Shown here piece by piece: positions 47,281 through 58,490 of a stretch of 64,000 nucleotides of DNA (the stretch's first letter is position 1; every line of letters starts with the position of its first letter). Location: contig NZ_SNXW01000003.1 in assembly GCF_004362855.1 (NCBI RefSeq), positions 186,001-250,000 of the forward strand, given 5' to 3'. Both the position numbers and the translations under genes were made by a program. This DNA comes from Aquabacterium commune (GTDB lineage: Bacteria > Pseudomonadota > Gammaproteobacteria > Burkholderiales > Burkholderiaceae_C). Below the pieces are notes generated by a model that did no database searches, was not told the origin of the DNA, and saw only the letters and a program-made list of their open reading frames with translations.

Positions 47281-47381
47281 CGGCTTACAGGGTGTCAGTG
47301 CGTGCGAGGGCCACCTGGAAGGCGGCCCACAAAAACAGCGAGGCGGTCATGCCGCCCCGAGAATCTGAGAACCAGGCCGCG

Positions 47382-47942
47382 TCAGACGGCCATGATCTCG
47401 GCTTCTTTGACCTGAACCAGCTTGTCCACTTCCGCGATGGTCTTGTCCGTCAGCTTCTGGATGTCGTCCTGCGAACGGCGGTCGTCGTCTTCGGTGATTT
47501 CCTTGTCCTTGAGCAGGCGCTTGGCGTGGTCGTTGGCGTCGCGGCGCAGGTTGCGGATGGCGACCTTCGCGTCTTCGCCCTCGCCCTTGACGAGCTTGGT
47601 GAGTTCGCGGCGGCGCTCTTCCGTCAGGGCGGGCATCGGCACACGGATCAGGTCACCCTGCGCAGCGGGGTTCAGGCCCAGGTCGGATTCGCGGATGGCC
47701 TTCTCGATCTTGGCGCCCATGCCTTTTTCCCACGGCTGCACACCGATGGTGCGCGCGTCGATCAGGGTCAGGTTGGCGACCTGGCTGATGGGCACCAGGG
47801 AGCCGTAGTAATCGATCTGGACCTGGTCGAGGATGCCAGGGTGAGCGCGGCCGGTGCGGACCTTGGCCAGTTCGCTCTTGAAAGCCTCGATGGACTTGAG
47901 CATTTTCTGCTCGGCGTTTTTCTTGATGTCAGCGATGCTCAT
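47382..47942 (-). CDS. frr: Ribosome recycling factor
   Basis: A 186-aa ribosome recycling factor that splits post-termination ribosomes with EF-G. Full length for the family. Conserved parts: [36 protein letters not shown], and [19 protein letters not shown] in the three-helix bundle. It follows pyrH with a 78-base gap. Confidence 0.98.
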   Translation of the reverse strand: MSIADIKKNAEQKMLKSIEAFKSELAKVRTGRAHPGILDQVQIDYYGSLVPISQVANLTLIDARTIGVQPWEKGMGAKIEKAIRESDLGLNPAAQGDLIRVPMPALTEERRRELTKLVKGEGEDAKVAIRNLRRDANDHAKRLLKDKEITEDDDRRSQDDIQKLTDKTIAEVDKLVQVKEAEIMAV

Positions 47943-48020
47943 GGGAAGCTCCGTGCGTGGTGCGATGCGCTCTCACCAACGCGTGAGACAGTAAACAGGA
48001 GGACAGGAGCTGCCAGGTGC

Positions 48021-48731
48021 TCAGACGTGCACCAGCGTGCCCTCATCCTCGCCTTGCACAACGCGCTTGAGCGCGCCCGGCTTGAAGATGGAGAACACCT
48101 TCAAGGGCAGGTTCTGATCGCGGCACAGCGCGAAGGCCGTGGCGTCCAGCACCTGCAGGTTCTTGATCAAGGCCTCGTCGAAGGTGATGCTGGCGTAACG
48201 GGTGGCCGACGGGTCCTTCTTGGGGTCGGCCGTGTACACGCCATCCACCTTCGTGGCCTTGAGCATGATCTCGGCACCGATTTCGGCGCCACGCAGAGCG
48301 GCGGCCGTGTCGGTCGTGAAGAAGGGGTTGCCGGTGCCGGCGGCGAACACCACCACCTTGCCTTCTTCGAGGTATTGCAGCGCCTTGGGGCGCACATAAG
48401 GCTCGACCACCTGGTCGATGCTGATGGCGGACATGACGCGGGCGGTCATGCCTTCCTGGCGCATGGTGTCGGCCAGGGCCAGCGAATTCATCACCGTGGC
48501 CAGCATGCCCATGTAGTCGGCGGTGGCGCGGTCCATGCCGACGGAACCTCCCGCGACACCGCGGAAGATGTTGCCGCCGCCGATGACCACGGCCACCTGC
48601 GTGCCCAGCTCCGTCACTTCCTGGATCTCGCGGACCATGCGCACGATGGTGGCACGGTTGATGCCATAGGCATCTTCGCCCATCAGGGCCTCACCGGAGA
48701 GTTTCAGAAGGATGCGCTTGTAAGCGGGCAT
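48021..48731 (-). CDS. pyrH: Uridylate kinase
   Basis: A 236-aa UMP kinase of the amino-acid-kinase fold, making UDP for nucleotide and cell-wall precursors. Motifs: [28 protein letters not shown], the acceptor-binding [17 protein letters not shown], and [19 protein letters not shown]. The start is ATG at 48731; the frame is open further upstream but adds residues foreign to the family. It lies after tsf in the usual rpsB-tsf-pyrH-frr order. Confidence 0.97.
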   Translation of the reverse strand: MPAYKRILLKLSGEALMGEDAYGINRATIVRMVREIQEVTELGTQVAVVIGGGNIFRGVAGGSVGMDRATADYMGMLATVMNSLALADTMRQEGMTARVMSAISIDQVVEPYVRPKALQYLEEGKVVVFAAGTGNPFFTTDTAAALRGAEIGAEIMLKATKVDGVYTADPKKDPSATRYASITFDEALIKNLQVLDATAFALCRDQNLPLKVFSIFKPGALKRVVQGEDEGTLVHV

Positions 48732-48830
48732 GGGCGGGTGTCCTGGACGTGTTCGATTTTGTATGGCGTGGAAGGGTGCCAAGCGCAAGGACTGTAACGC
48801 AAGTCCAGCCCTGTGCACGGCACCATCCAG

Positions 48831-48850
48831 AAGGGGGCCGAAGCCCCCTT
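48831..48850 (-). other. Perfect hairpin between tsf and pyrH without T-run
   Basis: aagggggc-cgaa-gccccctt forms an 8-bp GC-rich stem 17 bases after the tsf stop. The minus-strand sequence that follows (ctggatgg) has no T-tract, so full termination is unlikely. It may stabilise the 3' end or attenuate read-through to pyrH. Confidence 0.6.
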
Positions 48851-48866
48851 GGATGTTTGCCTGACT

Positions 48867-49751
48867 TTACTGAGCCTTGGCAGCGGCCAGCGTCGCGGCC
48901 ACTTCGGCGGCGAAGTCTTCCTGCTTCTTCTCGATGCCTTCACCCACGGTGAACATCGTGAAGCCCTTGACTTCGGTGTTGGCCGACTTCAGGTAAGCCT
49001 CGACGGTCTGCTTGCCGTCAGCGGCCTTCACGAAGACCTGGTTGAACAGGGACACTTCCTTGAGGTACTTCTGCACAGCGCCTTCGATCATCTTGGCGGC
49101 GATGTCGGCGGGCTTGCCGGACTCGGTGGCCTTGGCGGTGGCCACGCTGCGCTCGATCTCGATCAAGGCGGCGGGCACATCGTTCGACGACAGCGACACA
49201 GGCTTCATGGCGGCCACGTGCATGGCGACGTCCTTGGCGGCCACGTCGCTGCCGGTGAACTCGACCACCACACCGATGCGCGAACCGTGCAGGTAGGCGG
49301 CCAGCTGGTTGGCGCCCGAGAAGCGCTTGAAGCGGCGGATCGTCATGTTCTCGCCGATCTTGCCGATCAGGGCGGAACGGGTGGCTTCCACGGTGGCGCC
49401 GTTCAGCTCCAGGGCCGACAGGGCTTCCACGTCAGCGGGGTTCTGCTTGGCGATCAGCTCGGCCACGGCCTTGCCGAAGCCCAGGAAGTCGTCGTTCTTC
49501 GAGACGAAATCGGTTTCGCAGTTGATCTCGACCAGGGCGCCGGTGGTGCCGTCGATGAAGGCAGAAACGATGCCTTCGGCGGTCACGCGGGTGGCGGCCT
49601 TAGACGCCTTGCTGCCCAGCTTGACGCGCAGGATTTCTTCGGCCTTGGCGAAGTCGCCCTCGGCCTCGGTCAGGGCCTTCTTGCACTCCATCATGGGGGC
49701 GTCGGTCTTGGCGCGCAGTTCGGCGACCATGCTGGCGGTGATTGCAGCCAT
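48867..49751 (-). CDS. tsf: Elongation factor Ts
   Basis: A 294-aa nucleotide-exchange factor for EF-Tu. The N-terminal UBA-like domain is [20 protein letters not shown], followed by the core [18 protein letters not shown] and [10 protein letters not shown]. The start is ATG at 49751 with a good ggagaaag site. A terminator-like element separates it from rpsB, so its level is probably lower than that of S2. Confidence 0.98.
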   Translation of the reverse strand: MAAITASMVAELRAKTDAPMMECKKALTEAEGDFAKAEEILRVKLGSKASKAATRVTAEGIVSAFIDGTTGALVEINCETDFVSKNDDFLGFGKAVAELIAKQNPADVEALSALELNGATVEATRSALIGKIGENMTIRRFKRFSGANQLAAYLHGSRIGVVVEFTGSDVAAKDVAMHVAAMKPVSLSSNDVPAALIEIERSVATAKATESGKPADIAAKMIEGAVQKYLKEVSLFNQVFVKAADGKQTVEAYLKSANTEVKGFTMFTVGEGIEKKQEDFAAEVAATLAAAKAQ

Positions 49752-49809
49752 ATCTTTCTCCGTTTGGTTCAGGGGCGGTGTCATCACCGCCTCACACAAA
49801 ATCTTGCTG

Positions 49810-49836
49810 AAAAAAAGGGGCTGAATCAGCCCCTTT
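49810..49836 (-). terminator. Intrinsic terminator/attenuator between rpsB and tsf
   Basis: On the minus strand aaaggggctga pairs with tcagccccttt and the stem runs into a seven-T stretch (seven A at 49810-49816 on the plus strand). It is 18 bases after the rpsB stop and 58 before the tsf start. Expected effect: most transcripts end after rpsB, with partial read-through into tsf. Confidence 0.85.
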
Positions 49837-49854
49837 GGTCTGGGTGAAGTCGCG

Positions 49855-50607
49855 TCAGACGGCTTCTTCGTTGACTTCCACGAACTCGTCGTCGCCAGCG
49901 GAGGCGGCAGCAGCCACCACTTCATTGATCGCGTTGGCCTTGCCGTCCAGGATGGCGTCAGCGACAGCCTTGGCGTACAGGGCGACCGCCTTGGAGGAGT
50001 CGTCGTTGCCGGGGATGACGTAGTCGATGCCTTCGGGCGAGTGGTTGGTGTCAACCACGCCGATCACGGGGATGCCCAGCTTCTTGGCTTCCAGGATGGC
50101 GATCTTGTGGTAGCCGACGTCGATGACGAACAGGGCGTCAGGCAGCGCGCCCATGTCCTGGATGCCGCCGATGTCTTTTTCCAGCTTGTTCAGCTCGCGT
50201 TGGAACAGCAGGCCTTCCTTCTTCTTCAGGTTGTCCAGGCCGGCTTCCACTTGGACTTGCATGTCCTTGAGCTTCTTCAGCGAACCCTTGACGGTCTTGA
50301 AGTTGGTCAGCATGCCGCCCAGCCAGCGCTGGTTCACGAAGGGGACGCCAGCGCGTTCGGCTTCCAGGGCGATCACGTCGCGGGCTTGGCGCTTGGTGCC
50401 GATCATCATCACGGTGCCGCGGCGGGCCGACAGCTGCTTGATGAACTTCAGGGCGTCTTCGAACGCGGGCTGAGTCTTCTCAAGGTTGATGATGTGGATC
50501 TTGTTGCGATGGCCGAAGATGTACGGGGCCATCTTGGGGTTCCAGAAGCGGGTTTGGTGGCCGAAATGGACACCGGCTTCCAGCATGTCGCGCATGGACA
50601 CAGTCAT
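49855..50607 (-). CDS. rpsB: 30S ribosomal protein S2
   Basis: A 250-aa S2 protein, bound on the back of the 30S subunit between head and body. Conserved segments: [54 protein letters not shown] and [20 protein letters not shown]. The C-terminal tail is acidic. The start is ATG at 50607. It is preceded by a leader of about 160 bases with a conserved-looking hairpin (50647-50675). Confidence 0.98.
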   Translation of the reverse strand: MTVSMRDMLEAGVHFGHQTRFWNPKMAPYIFGHRNKIHIINLEKTQPAFEDALKFIKQLSARRGTVMMIGTKRQARDVIALEAERAGVPFVNQRWLGGMLTNFKTVKGSLKKLKDMQVQVEAGLDNLKKKEGLLFQRELNKLEKDIGGIQDMGALPDALFVIDVGYHKIAILEAKKLGIPVIGVVDTNHSPEGIDYVIPGNDDSSKAVALYAKAVADAILDGKANAINEVVAAAASAGDDEFVEVNEEAV

Positions 50608-50646
50608 TGTGTAGCTCCAGAGGTTGAGTCTTGAATCCGGCTGAAA

Positions 50647-50675
50647 CCGCTCTGGCGTCAAAATCACCAGAGCGG
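50647..50675 (-). promoter_or_regulatory. rpsB leader hairpin (candidate S2 autoregulation site)
   Basis: ccgctctgg (50647-50655) and ccagagcgg (50667-50675) form a perfect 9-bp stem with an 11-base A/T-rich loop, 40 bases upstream of the rpsB start. S2 represses its own operon through the mRNA leader in gammaproteobacteria. This hairpin is a candidate target by position; it is not a recognised motif match. Confidence 0.5.
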
Positions 50676-50772
50676 CACCTTGGAATGCCGCGATTCGCGT
50701 TTCTCGATCAAACAAAGGCGGCCGCAGTGCCGCCGCATCGTTGTTCCCTGGCAAAACCAGGAAAACTCTGGG

Positions 50773-50802
50773 ATTCTAGCATGGAACATGCACCCCAGAC
50801 AA
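50773..50802 (-). promoter_or_regulatory. Promoter of rpsB-tsf
   Basis: On the minus strand ttgtct (50797-50802) and tagaat (50773-50778) are separated by 18 bases, with tgc just before the -10. The predicted start is near 50766, giving a leader of about 160 bases. Confidence 0.7.
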
Positions 50803-50861
50803 ACCCTCGACGCCAGGCGAGGCGGGCAGGCTCACCTCCCGCGAGCCCGCCTCCCGCACGC

Positions 50862-53228
50862 TCAGCGTTTGCCGCTGGTGCGCGGCCGCCCTGCCGCCTT
50901 CTTGCTGGCCGCCTTGCTGCCCCGCGCCCCACTCACGGTGGCCGCCACCGAGACGCGGTCGCGCCCCTTGGATGCCGGCTTGCCCCCGCCCCCCTTGGCC
51001 GCCTTGCCACCGCGCTTGACCTCGCGGTCCAGCTCGCGGATCTCGGCCAATTCGTCCTGCGCCGACACCTCGGCACCGGCATCGGCCGCGCGCCCCTTGC
51101 GCCGCGTTCCAGCCGCGGAAGGCTGGCGAGGCTCGGCACCTTCGCGCACCATGCGGAAATCGATCTTGCGGGAGTCCAGGTCCACGCGGCTGACCTGCAC
51201 GCGCACGCGAGTGCCCACGCCGTAGCGCACACCGCTGCGCTCACCGCGCAGCTCCTGGCGGGCCTCGTCAAACCGGTAGTACTCGCCACCGAGCTCGGTG
51301 ATGTGGATCAGGCCCTCGACGTACAAACCATCGAGCTGCACGAACAAGCCAAAGGAGGTCGCCGCACTCACCGTGCCACCGTATTCCTCGCCGAGGCGCT
51401 CGCGCATGAACATGCACTTCAACCAGGCCTCGACGTCGCGCGAGGCCTCGTCCGCGCGGCGCTCGTTGGCGCTGCAATGGATGCCCGCCGTCTCCCAAGC
51501 CGCCAACTCGGCCGGCGGCAGCTTGATGCGTGCCGACGTTTTCACTGGCGCTGCGGGCAACCCTTTTTGCGGCACGCCCTTGCCACCCGGCTTGCGCTTG
51601 AAGTTGCTCACCGAAGACACGACGTTCGCCGGCAGCACCAGGCCGTATCGGCCACTGCCCAGCAGCGACTTGATGACGCGGTGCACCAGCAAGTCAGGGT
51701 AACGGCGGATCGGGCTGGTGAAGTGGGTGTAAGCCTCGTAAGCCAGGCCGAAGTGCCCGCTGTTGGCCGGCGTGTAGATCGCCTGCTGCATCGAACGCAG
51801 CAGCATGGTGTGGATCTGCATCGCGTCCGGGCGGTCCTTGGTGGCTTGCGCGATGGCCTGGAAATCGCCCGGCTTGGGCTCGTCGCCGATGCTCAGGCCC
51901 AAGCCCAGCGCCTTCAGGTAGTTTTTCAGCAGGCTGCGCTTTTCGGGCGTCGGGCCTTCGTGCACGCGGTACAGCGAGGGGTGCTTGGCACGCATGATGA
52001 AATCGGCCGAGCACACATTGGCCGCCAGCATGCACTCTTCGATCAGGCGGTGCGCATCGGTGCGCACGCGCGGCACGATCTTGGCAATGCGCCCGTTGTC
52101 GTCGCACACGATCTGCGTTTCGGTGGTCTCGAAGTCCACCGCGCCGCGGGTGGCGCGGGCCTTCAGCAGCGCACGGTACACCTCGTGCAGGTGCAGCAGG
52201 TGCGGCACGAGCTCGGCGCGTCGCTGCGCCTCCGGGCCACGCGTGTTGCCCAGCACAGCTGCGACTTCGGTGTAGGTCAGGCGCGCATGGGAATTGATGA
52301 CCGCCGGGTAGAACTGGTAGGCGTGCAATTCGCCTTCGGCCGTGACCAGCATGTCGCACACCATGGACAGGCGCTCGACCTCGGGGTTGAGCGAGCACAG
52401 GCCATTCGAAAGCTTCTCCGGCAGCATCGGGATGACACGGCGCGGGAAGTACACCGAGGTGGCGCGCTCGTAGGCATCGCTGTCCAGCGGCTCGCCCGGC
52501 TTGACGTAATGGCTGACGTCCGCAATGGCCACGATCAGGCGCCAGGCATTGGGCGCTTTGCTGCGGCCAATGGTGTCAGGCTGGCAATACACCGCGTCGT
52601 CGAAGTCGCGGGCGTCTTCGCCGTCGATGGTGACGAGCGGCACATCGGTCAGGTCGATGCGGCCTTTCTTGTCCGTGGCTCGCACCTTCTCAGGCAACTT
52701 GGCGGCCTGCGCCAGCACGTCGTCATGGAAGCGGTGCGGCACTTCGTACTTGCGCACGGCGATCTCGATTTCCATGCCCGGATCGTCGATGCCGCCCAGC
52801 ACCTCCACGACCTTGCCGATGGGCTGCGCGGTCAGCGAGGGGGCTTCGGTCAGCTCGACCGACACCACCTGCCCGGGCTCGGCGCCTGCGGTGGCCTTGG
52901 CCGGGATGAGGATGTCCTGCCCGAAGCGGCGGTCCTCTGGCGCCACCAGCCAGGCGCCGCCCTCGTGCAGCAAGCGCCCGATGATGGGTGTTTTGCGCCG
53001 CTCGACGATCTCCAGCACCAGGCCCTCGGGGCGCCCTTTGCGATCGAAGCGGACGACGCGCACCTTGACGCGGTCGCGGTGCATCACGGCGCGCATTTCT
53101 TGCGGCGGCAAGAAGATGCTGGCGTCGCCCTCCTCCGCCAGAACGAAGCCATGGCCATCTCGGTGGCCTTGCACCGTGCCGGTGACTTCGCTCATCAAAT
53201 TCACAAACGTGGGGGTGGGTGTTGTCAT
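50862..53228 (-). CDS. rnr: Ribonuclease R
   Basis: A 788-aa 3'-5' exoribonuclease that degrades structured RNA. Domains: cold-shock-like OB folds (about residues 15-190), the RNB catalytic core with the acidic cluster IDGEDARDFDDAVYC and ADVSHYVKPGEPLD, then HFTSPIRRYPDLLVHR, and an S1 domain around SAATSFGLFVQLDGLYVEGL. The tail of about 100 residues is lysine/glycine/alanine-rich, as in other RNase R. A proline/lysine insert follows FKRKPGGKG. I use ATG at 53228; ATG at 53195 (MSEVTGTV) is an alternative. It is divergent from tRNA-Leu, whose -35 overlaps this start codon. Confidence 0.95.
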   Translation of the reverse strand: MTTPTPTFVNLMSEVTGTVQGHRDGHGFVLAEEGDASIFLPPQEMRAVMHRDRVKVRVVRFDRKGRPEGLVLEIVERRKTPIIGRLLHEGGAWLVAPEDRRFGQDILIPAKATAGAEPGQVVSVELTEAPSLTAQPIGKVVEVLGGIDDPGMEIEIAVRKYEVPHRFHDDVLAQAAKLPEKVRATDKKGRIDLTDVPLVTIDGEDARDFDDAVYCQPDTIGRSKAPNAWRLIVAIADVSHYVKPGEPLDSDAYERATSVYFPRRVIPMLPEKLSNGLCSLNPEVERLSMVCDMLVTAEGELHAYQFYPAVINSHARLTYTEVAAVLGNTRGPEAQRRAELVPHLLHLHEVYRALLKARATRGAVDFETTETQIVCDDNGRIAKIVPRVRTDAHRLIEECMLAANVCSADFIMRAKHPSLYRVHEGPTPEKRSLLKNYLKALGLGLSIGDEPKPGDFQAIAQATKDRPDAMQIHTMLLRSMQQAIYTPANSGHFGLAYEAYTHFTSPIRRYPDLLVHRVIKSLLGSGRYGLVLPANVVSSVSNFKRKPGGKGVPQKGLPAAPVKTSARIKLPPAELAAWETAGIHCSANERRADEASRDVEAWLKCMFMRERLGEEYGGTVSAATSFGLFVQLDGLYVEGLIHITELGGEYYRFDEARQELRGERSGVRYGVGTRVRVQVSRVDLDSRKIDFRMVREGAEPRQPSAAGTRRKGRAADAGAEVSAQDELAEIRELDREVKRGGKAAKGGGGKPASKGRDRVSVAATVSGARGSKAASKKAAGRPRTSGKR

Positions 53229-53251
53229 GTACTGAATTTTGATGCTAGAAT
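53222..53251 (+). promoter_or_regulatory. Promoter of the first tRNA-Leu gene
   Basis: ttgtca (53222-53227) and tagaat (53246-53251) with an 18-base spacer and an extended tgc before the -10. The -35 overlaps the minus-strand rnr start codon (53226-53228), so the two transcription units share sequence. Confidence 0.75.
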
Positions 53252-53272
53252 TTATGTCTTCGCTGATGCAGG

Positions 53273-53286
53273 CAACAAATTTGTTG
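53273..53286. promoter_or_regulatory. Perfect 14-bp AT-rich palindrome between rnr and tRNA-Leu
   Basis: caacaaatttgttg is a perfect palindrome just downstream of the predicted tRNA transcription start and upstream of rnr. A related aacaaacaaatttt follows. It could be an operator or a 5'-leader hairpin removed during tRNA maturation. Confidence 0.4.
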
Positions 53287-53327
53287 AACAAACAAATTTT
53301 GATGTCCGTGGAAGCAAACAGCTACCT

Positions 53328-53412
<85 letters not shown>

Positions 53413-53418
53413 TTTGAG

Positions 53419-53453
53419 AAGCCGCTTGGTTCATCGCCAAGCGGCTTTTTCTT
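53419..53453 (+). terminator. Intrinsic terminator of tRNA-Leu copy 1
   Basis: aagccgcttgg (53419-53429) pairs with ccaagcggctt (53437-53447) around a 7-base loop, followed by a T-run and tctt. Confidence 0.92.
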
Positions 53454-53742
53454 TGCGCCAAGCCAGGCGCCTTCGGGCTTGCCGCCTTCGTCGCTCTCAG
53501 CACAGACGCAGCGCAAGCCACCATCAGCGACGCGCCTCCAAGCACGATCGCTCGCGTGGGCGCCCGTGCTGGCATGGGCGAAACGGTGATGGCATGTGGC
53601 TTCACTCCGCTCAGGGTACACCATGCCCATGCGCGACCAGGGCCACAGAAGCCCGCACGCGTCCAGTGACACACAGGCCGCCAACCGCGGTGTCGCGCGC
53701 TTGTCACACTCACCACAATTTGACGCACGCGCCGAGCTCGGC
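53454..53742. other. Spacer between the two tRNA-Leu genes, no gene seen
   Basis: About 290 bases without a credible coding sequence. An open frame on the minus strand (53252-53764) contains the reverse complement of the tRNA, the usual source of spurious proteins in annotation, and is rejected. Confidence 0.6.
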
Positions 53743-53772
53743 TGGACATCGCTGCACTTTCCATGCTAGACT
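53743..53772 (+). promoter_or_regulatory. Promoter of the second tRNA-Leu gene
   Basis: tggaca (53743-53748) and tagact (53767-53772) with an 18-base spacer and tgc directly before the -10. It has the same spacing and extended -10 as the first tRNA promoter, indicating that each copy is transcribed on its own. Confidence 0.65.
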
Positions 53773-53823
53773 GTCAGTCTTGATTCGTTGCAGCGTGAGT
53801 TGCATCAAGTCAAGAAAGCACCT

Positions 53824-53908
<85 letters not shown>

Positions 53909-53916
53909 AATGCAAG

Positions 53917-53946
53917 AAGCCGTCTGAGCAATCAGACGGCTTTTCG
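53917..53946 (+). terminator. Intrinsic terminator of tRNA-Leu copy 2
   Basis: aagccgtctga (53917-53927), gcaa tetraloop, tcagacggctt (53932-53942), then ttcg and a second short T-run. Confidence 0.9.
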
Positions 53947-54044
53947 CTTTTCTGAGCCGCAATCCGCCTGCAGCACTGAGCAGCCCAGCCCACCAGGCTC
54001 GGTCCGCCGACTCAACCAGACCCACGCCCGCCTGACGCGCAGCA

Positions 54045-54066
54045 AAAAGGGCCCGAAGGCCCTTTT
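54045..54066 (-). terminator. Terminator at the end of the purA/gpt transcript (bidirectional stem)
   Basis: aaaagggcc-cgaa-ggccctttt is a perfect 9-bp stem. On the minus strand it ends in a five-T run, 57 bases after the stop of the phosphoribosyltransferase gene. It probably ends the hfq-to-gpt transcription block. Confidence 0.85.
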
Positions 54067-54123
54067 GCATGTTCTCTGCATCCAGGCAGCGCCCGGACAG
54101 CGCCAAGATAGCGCCAGTTGCGC

Positions 54124-54645
54124 TCAGCCCTTGTGACGCTTGAGCAGGTCCGCAGGGCGCAAGGTGTCGTAGGCCTCGAAGGGCTGGTGGATCCAGGGGC
54201 TGGTCGGCAGTGTCTCCACGTGGAAGTCGGGGGCGTAACTGGACGCACCCTTCACCCAGATCACCGCAGAGCGCAACTCCACGATTGCCGGCATCGCGCG
54301 CAAGCGGTCCACCACGGCCCGCAGGGTCACGCCGGAGTCGGCCAGGTCATCGACCAGCAGCACACGGCCGGCCAACTCGCCCTTGGGCATGGTGATGTAC
54401 TGCGCCATGTCGAGGCGGCCTTGCAAGGTGCCACCATCGTCGCGGTAGGACGAGGTGGACATGATGCCCAGCGGCCGGTCGAAAATGCGCGACAGCATGT
54501 CGCCAGGGCGCATGCCCCCACGGGCCAGGCACAGGATCTGGTCGAACTCCCAACCCGAAGCGTGCACCTTCAGCGCCAGTCGCTCGATGAGATGGTGGTA
54601 GTCATCCCAGGAGACATACAGGTGCTTGCCATCGTCGGTGAGCAT
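54124..54645 (-). CDS. Purine phosphoribosyltransferase (Gpt/XGPRT-like)
   Basis: A 173-aa type I phosphoribosyltransferase for purine salvage. The PRPP loop is RVLLVDDLADSGVTL; an N-terminal ILCLARGGMRPGDML provides the second phosphate loop. It begins MLTDDGKHLYVSWDDYHHL, a wording typical of the hypoxanthine/xanthine-guanine group rather than adenine enzymes; exact base preference is not readable. The ATG at 54645 has aaggaag upstream. It follows purA by 29 bases, linking salvage to AMP synthesis. Confidence 0.9.
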   Translation of the reverse strand: MLTDDGKHLYVSWDDYHHLIERLALKVHASGWEFDQILCLARGGMRPGDMLSRIFDRPLGIMSTSSYRDDGGTLQGRLDMAQYITMPKGELAGRVLLVDDLADSGVTLRAVVDRLRAMPAIVELRSAVIWVKGASSYAPDFHVETLPTSPWIHQPFEAYDTLRPADLLKRHKG

Positions 54646-54674
54646 GGGGACTTCCTTGTCAAGATTGCGCACGC

Positions 54675-57292
<2,618 letters not shown>

Positions 57293-57377
57293 AGAAAACC
57301 GTGAGGGGATTAAAACGAAGATTCTACCGGCTCACGACGACAGAAACACGCCCGAAACGTTTGTCGGGGTGGTTTTC

Positions 57378-57569
57378 TCAGGTGCCCTGGAGCACCCAGA
57401 GCAGCACCAGGCCTGCCAGCATGCTGACCAGCCCGACCGCGCGGATCTGGTGGTCCTGCAGGCCCAGGATCTGCTCGAACATGCGCCGCCAGCCACCCGG
57501 GTTGATGGCCGGCATCAGGCCTTCCAGCACCAGCAACAAAGCCAGTGCGAGCCACAACGCATCAGACAT
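57378..57569 (-). CDS. DUF2065 small membrane protein
   Basis: A 63-aa protein with two hydrophobic helices (residues 4-20, LWLALALLLVLEGLMPA, and 42-60, VGLVSMLAGLVLLWVLQ) joined by a short basic loop (WRRMFEQ). This is the DUF2065/YjeT type usually found between hflC and purA/hisZ. Function unknown; location beside the HflKC complex hints at a membrane accessory role. 15 bases separate it from hflC. Confidence 0.9.
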   Translation of the reverse strand: MSDALWLALALLLVLEGLMPAINPGGWRRMFEQILGLQDHQIRAVGLVSMLAGLVLLWVLQGT

Positions 57570-57584
57570 GCAGGCTACGCACGA

Positions 57585-58478
57585 TCACTTCTTGCCAGCG
57601 GGGGCCGCGCCGGAACCACTGCCGCGCATGGTCTTGAAGAAGTCGCTGCTGGGGTCCAGCACCATCACGTCCGACTTGTTGCGGAAGGTGGCGCGGTAGG
57701 CTTCCAGGCTGCGGTAGAACTGGGCAAACTGGGGGTCACGACCGAAGGATTCGGCGTACAGGGCCGAGGCCTTGGCGTCGCCCTCACCCTTGATCTTCTG
57801 CGCGTCGCGGTAGGCTTCGGCCACAATGATTTCACGCTGGCGGTCGGCATCGGCGCGGATCTTTTCGCTGTCTGCGCCACCGGTCGAGCGCAGCTCGTTG
57901 GCCACGCGCTTGCGCTCGGACTCCATGCGGCGATAGACCGACTCGGTGATGTTGGCGGAGAAGTCCACGCGCTTGATGCGCACGTCCACCACCTCGATGC
58001 CGAAGGACTGGGCGTCATCGGCCAGGCGCTTGATCACGCCCTGCACCACCTTTTCACGCTCGGCCGACAGCATCGAGGCCACGGTGCGCTTGGTGACTTC
58101 CTCGTTGACCGCTGCCTGCACGATGGGCGAGAGCTTGTTTTCGAGGTTGCGCGTGTCCACGCCGCTGTTGCGGATGAACTGCTTGGGGTCGCTCACGCGC
58201 CACTTGACCAGCCAGTCGATGACCAGGCTCTTCTTCTCGGCGGTGAAGATGGGGCGCGACTCGGGGCTGTCCAGCGTCTGGATGCGGCGGTCGAGGAAAA
58301 CCACGTTCTGCAGCGGCGCGGGCAGTTTGAACTTCAGCCCAGGCTCGTTGATGACTTCCTTGATCTCGCCCAGCGCGTACACGACAGCGAACTGGCGCTG
58401 ATCGACGACGAACAAGGTGGACGAAGCCAGGATGAAGGCCAGCAAGACGCCGACCAGGATGGTGCCAATGCGGTTCAT
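57585..58478 (-). CDS. hflC: HflC, SPFH-domain modulator of FtsH
   Basis: A 297-aa membrane-anchored SPFH (prohibitin-like) protein. One N-terminal helix (about residues 7-25) is followed by a periplasmic SPFH domain ([29 protein letters not shown]) and a long coiled coil with the repeated-alanine segment AYRDAQKIKGEGDAKASALYA. It forms a cage with HflK around the FtsH protease and limits its access to membrane substrates. The start is 12 bases after hflK. Confidence 0.97.
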   Translation of the reverse strand: MNRIGTILVGVLLAFILASSTLFVVDQRQFAVVYALGEIKEVINEPGLKFKLPAPLQNVVFLDRRIQTLDSPESRPIFTAEKKSLVIDWLVKWRVSDPKQFIRNSGVDTRNLENKLSPIVQAAVNEEVTKRTVASMLSAEREKVVQGVIKRLADDAQSFGIEVVDVRIKRVDFSANITESVYRRMESERKRVANELRSTGGADSEKIRADADRQREIIVAEAYRDAQKIKGEGDAKASALYAESFGRDPQFAQFYRSLEAYRATFRNKSDVMVLDPSSDFFKTMRGSGSGAAPAGKK

Positions 58479-58490
58479 GTGTCAGGTCCT

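Noticed and set aside
48831-48850. Terminator after tsf
   Set aside because: The stem is perfect but no T-run follows on the minus strand; listed as a hairpin only.
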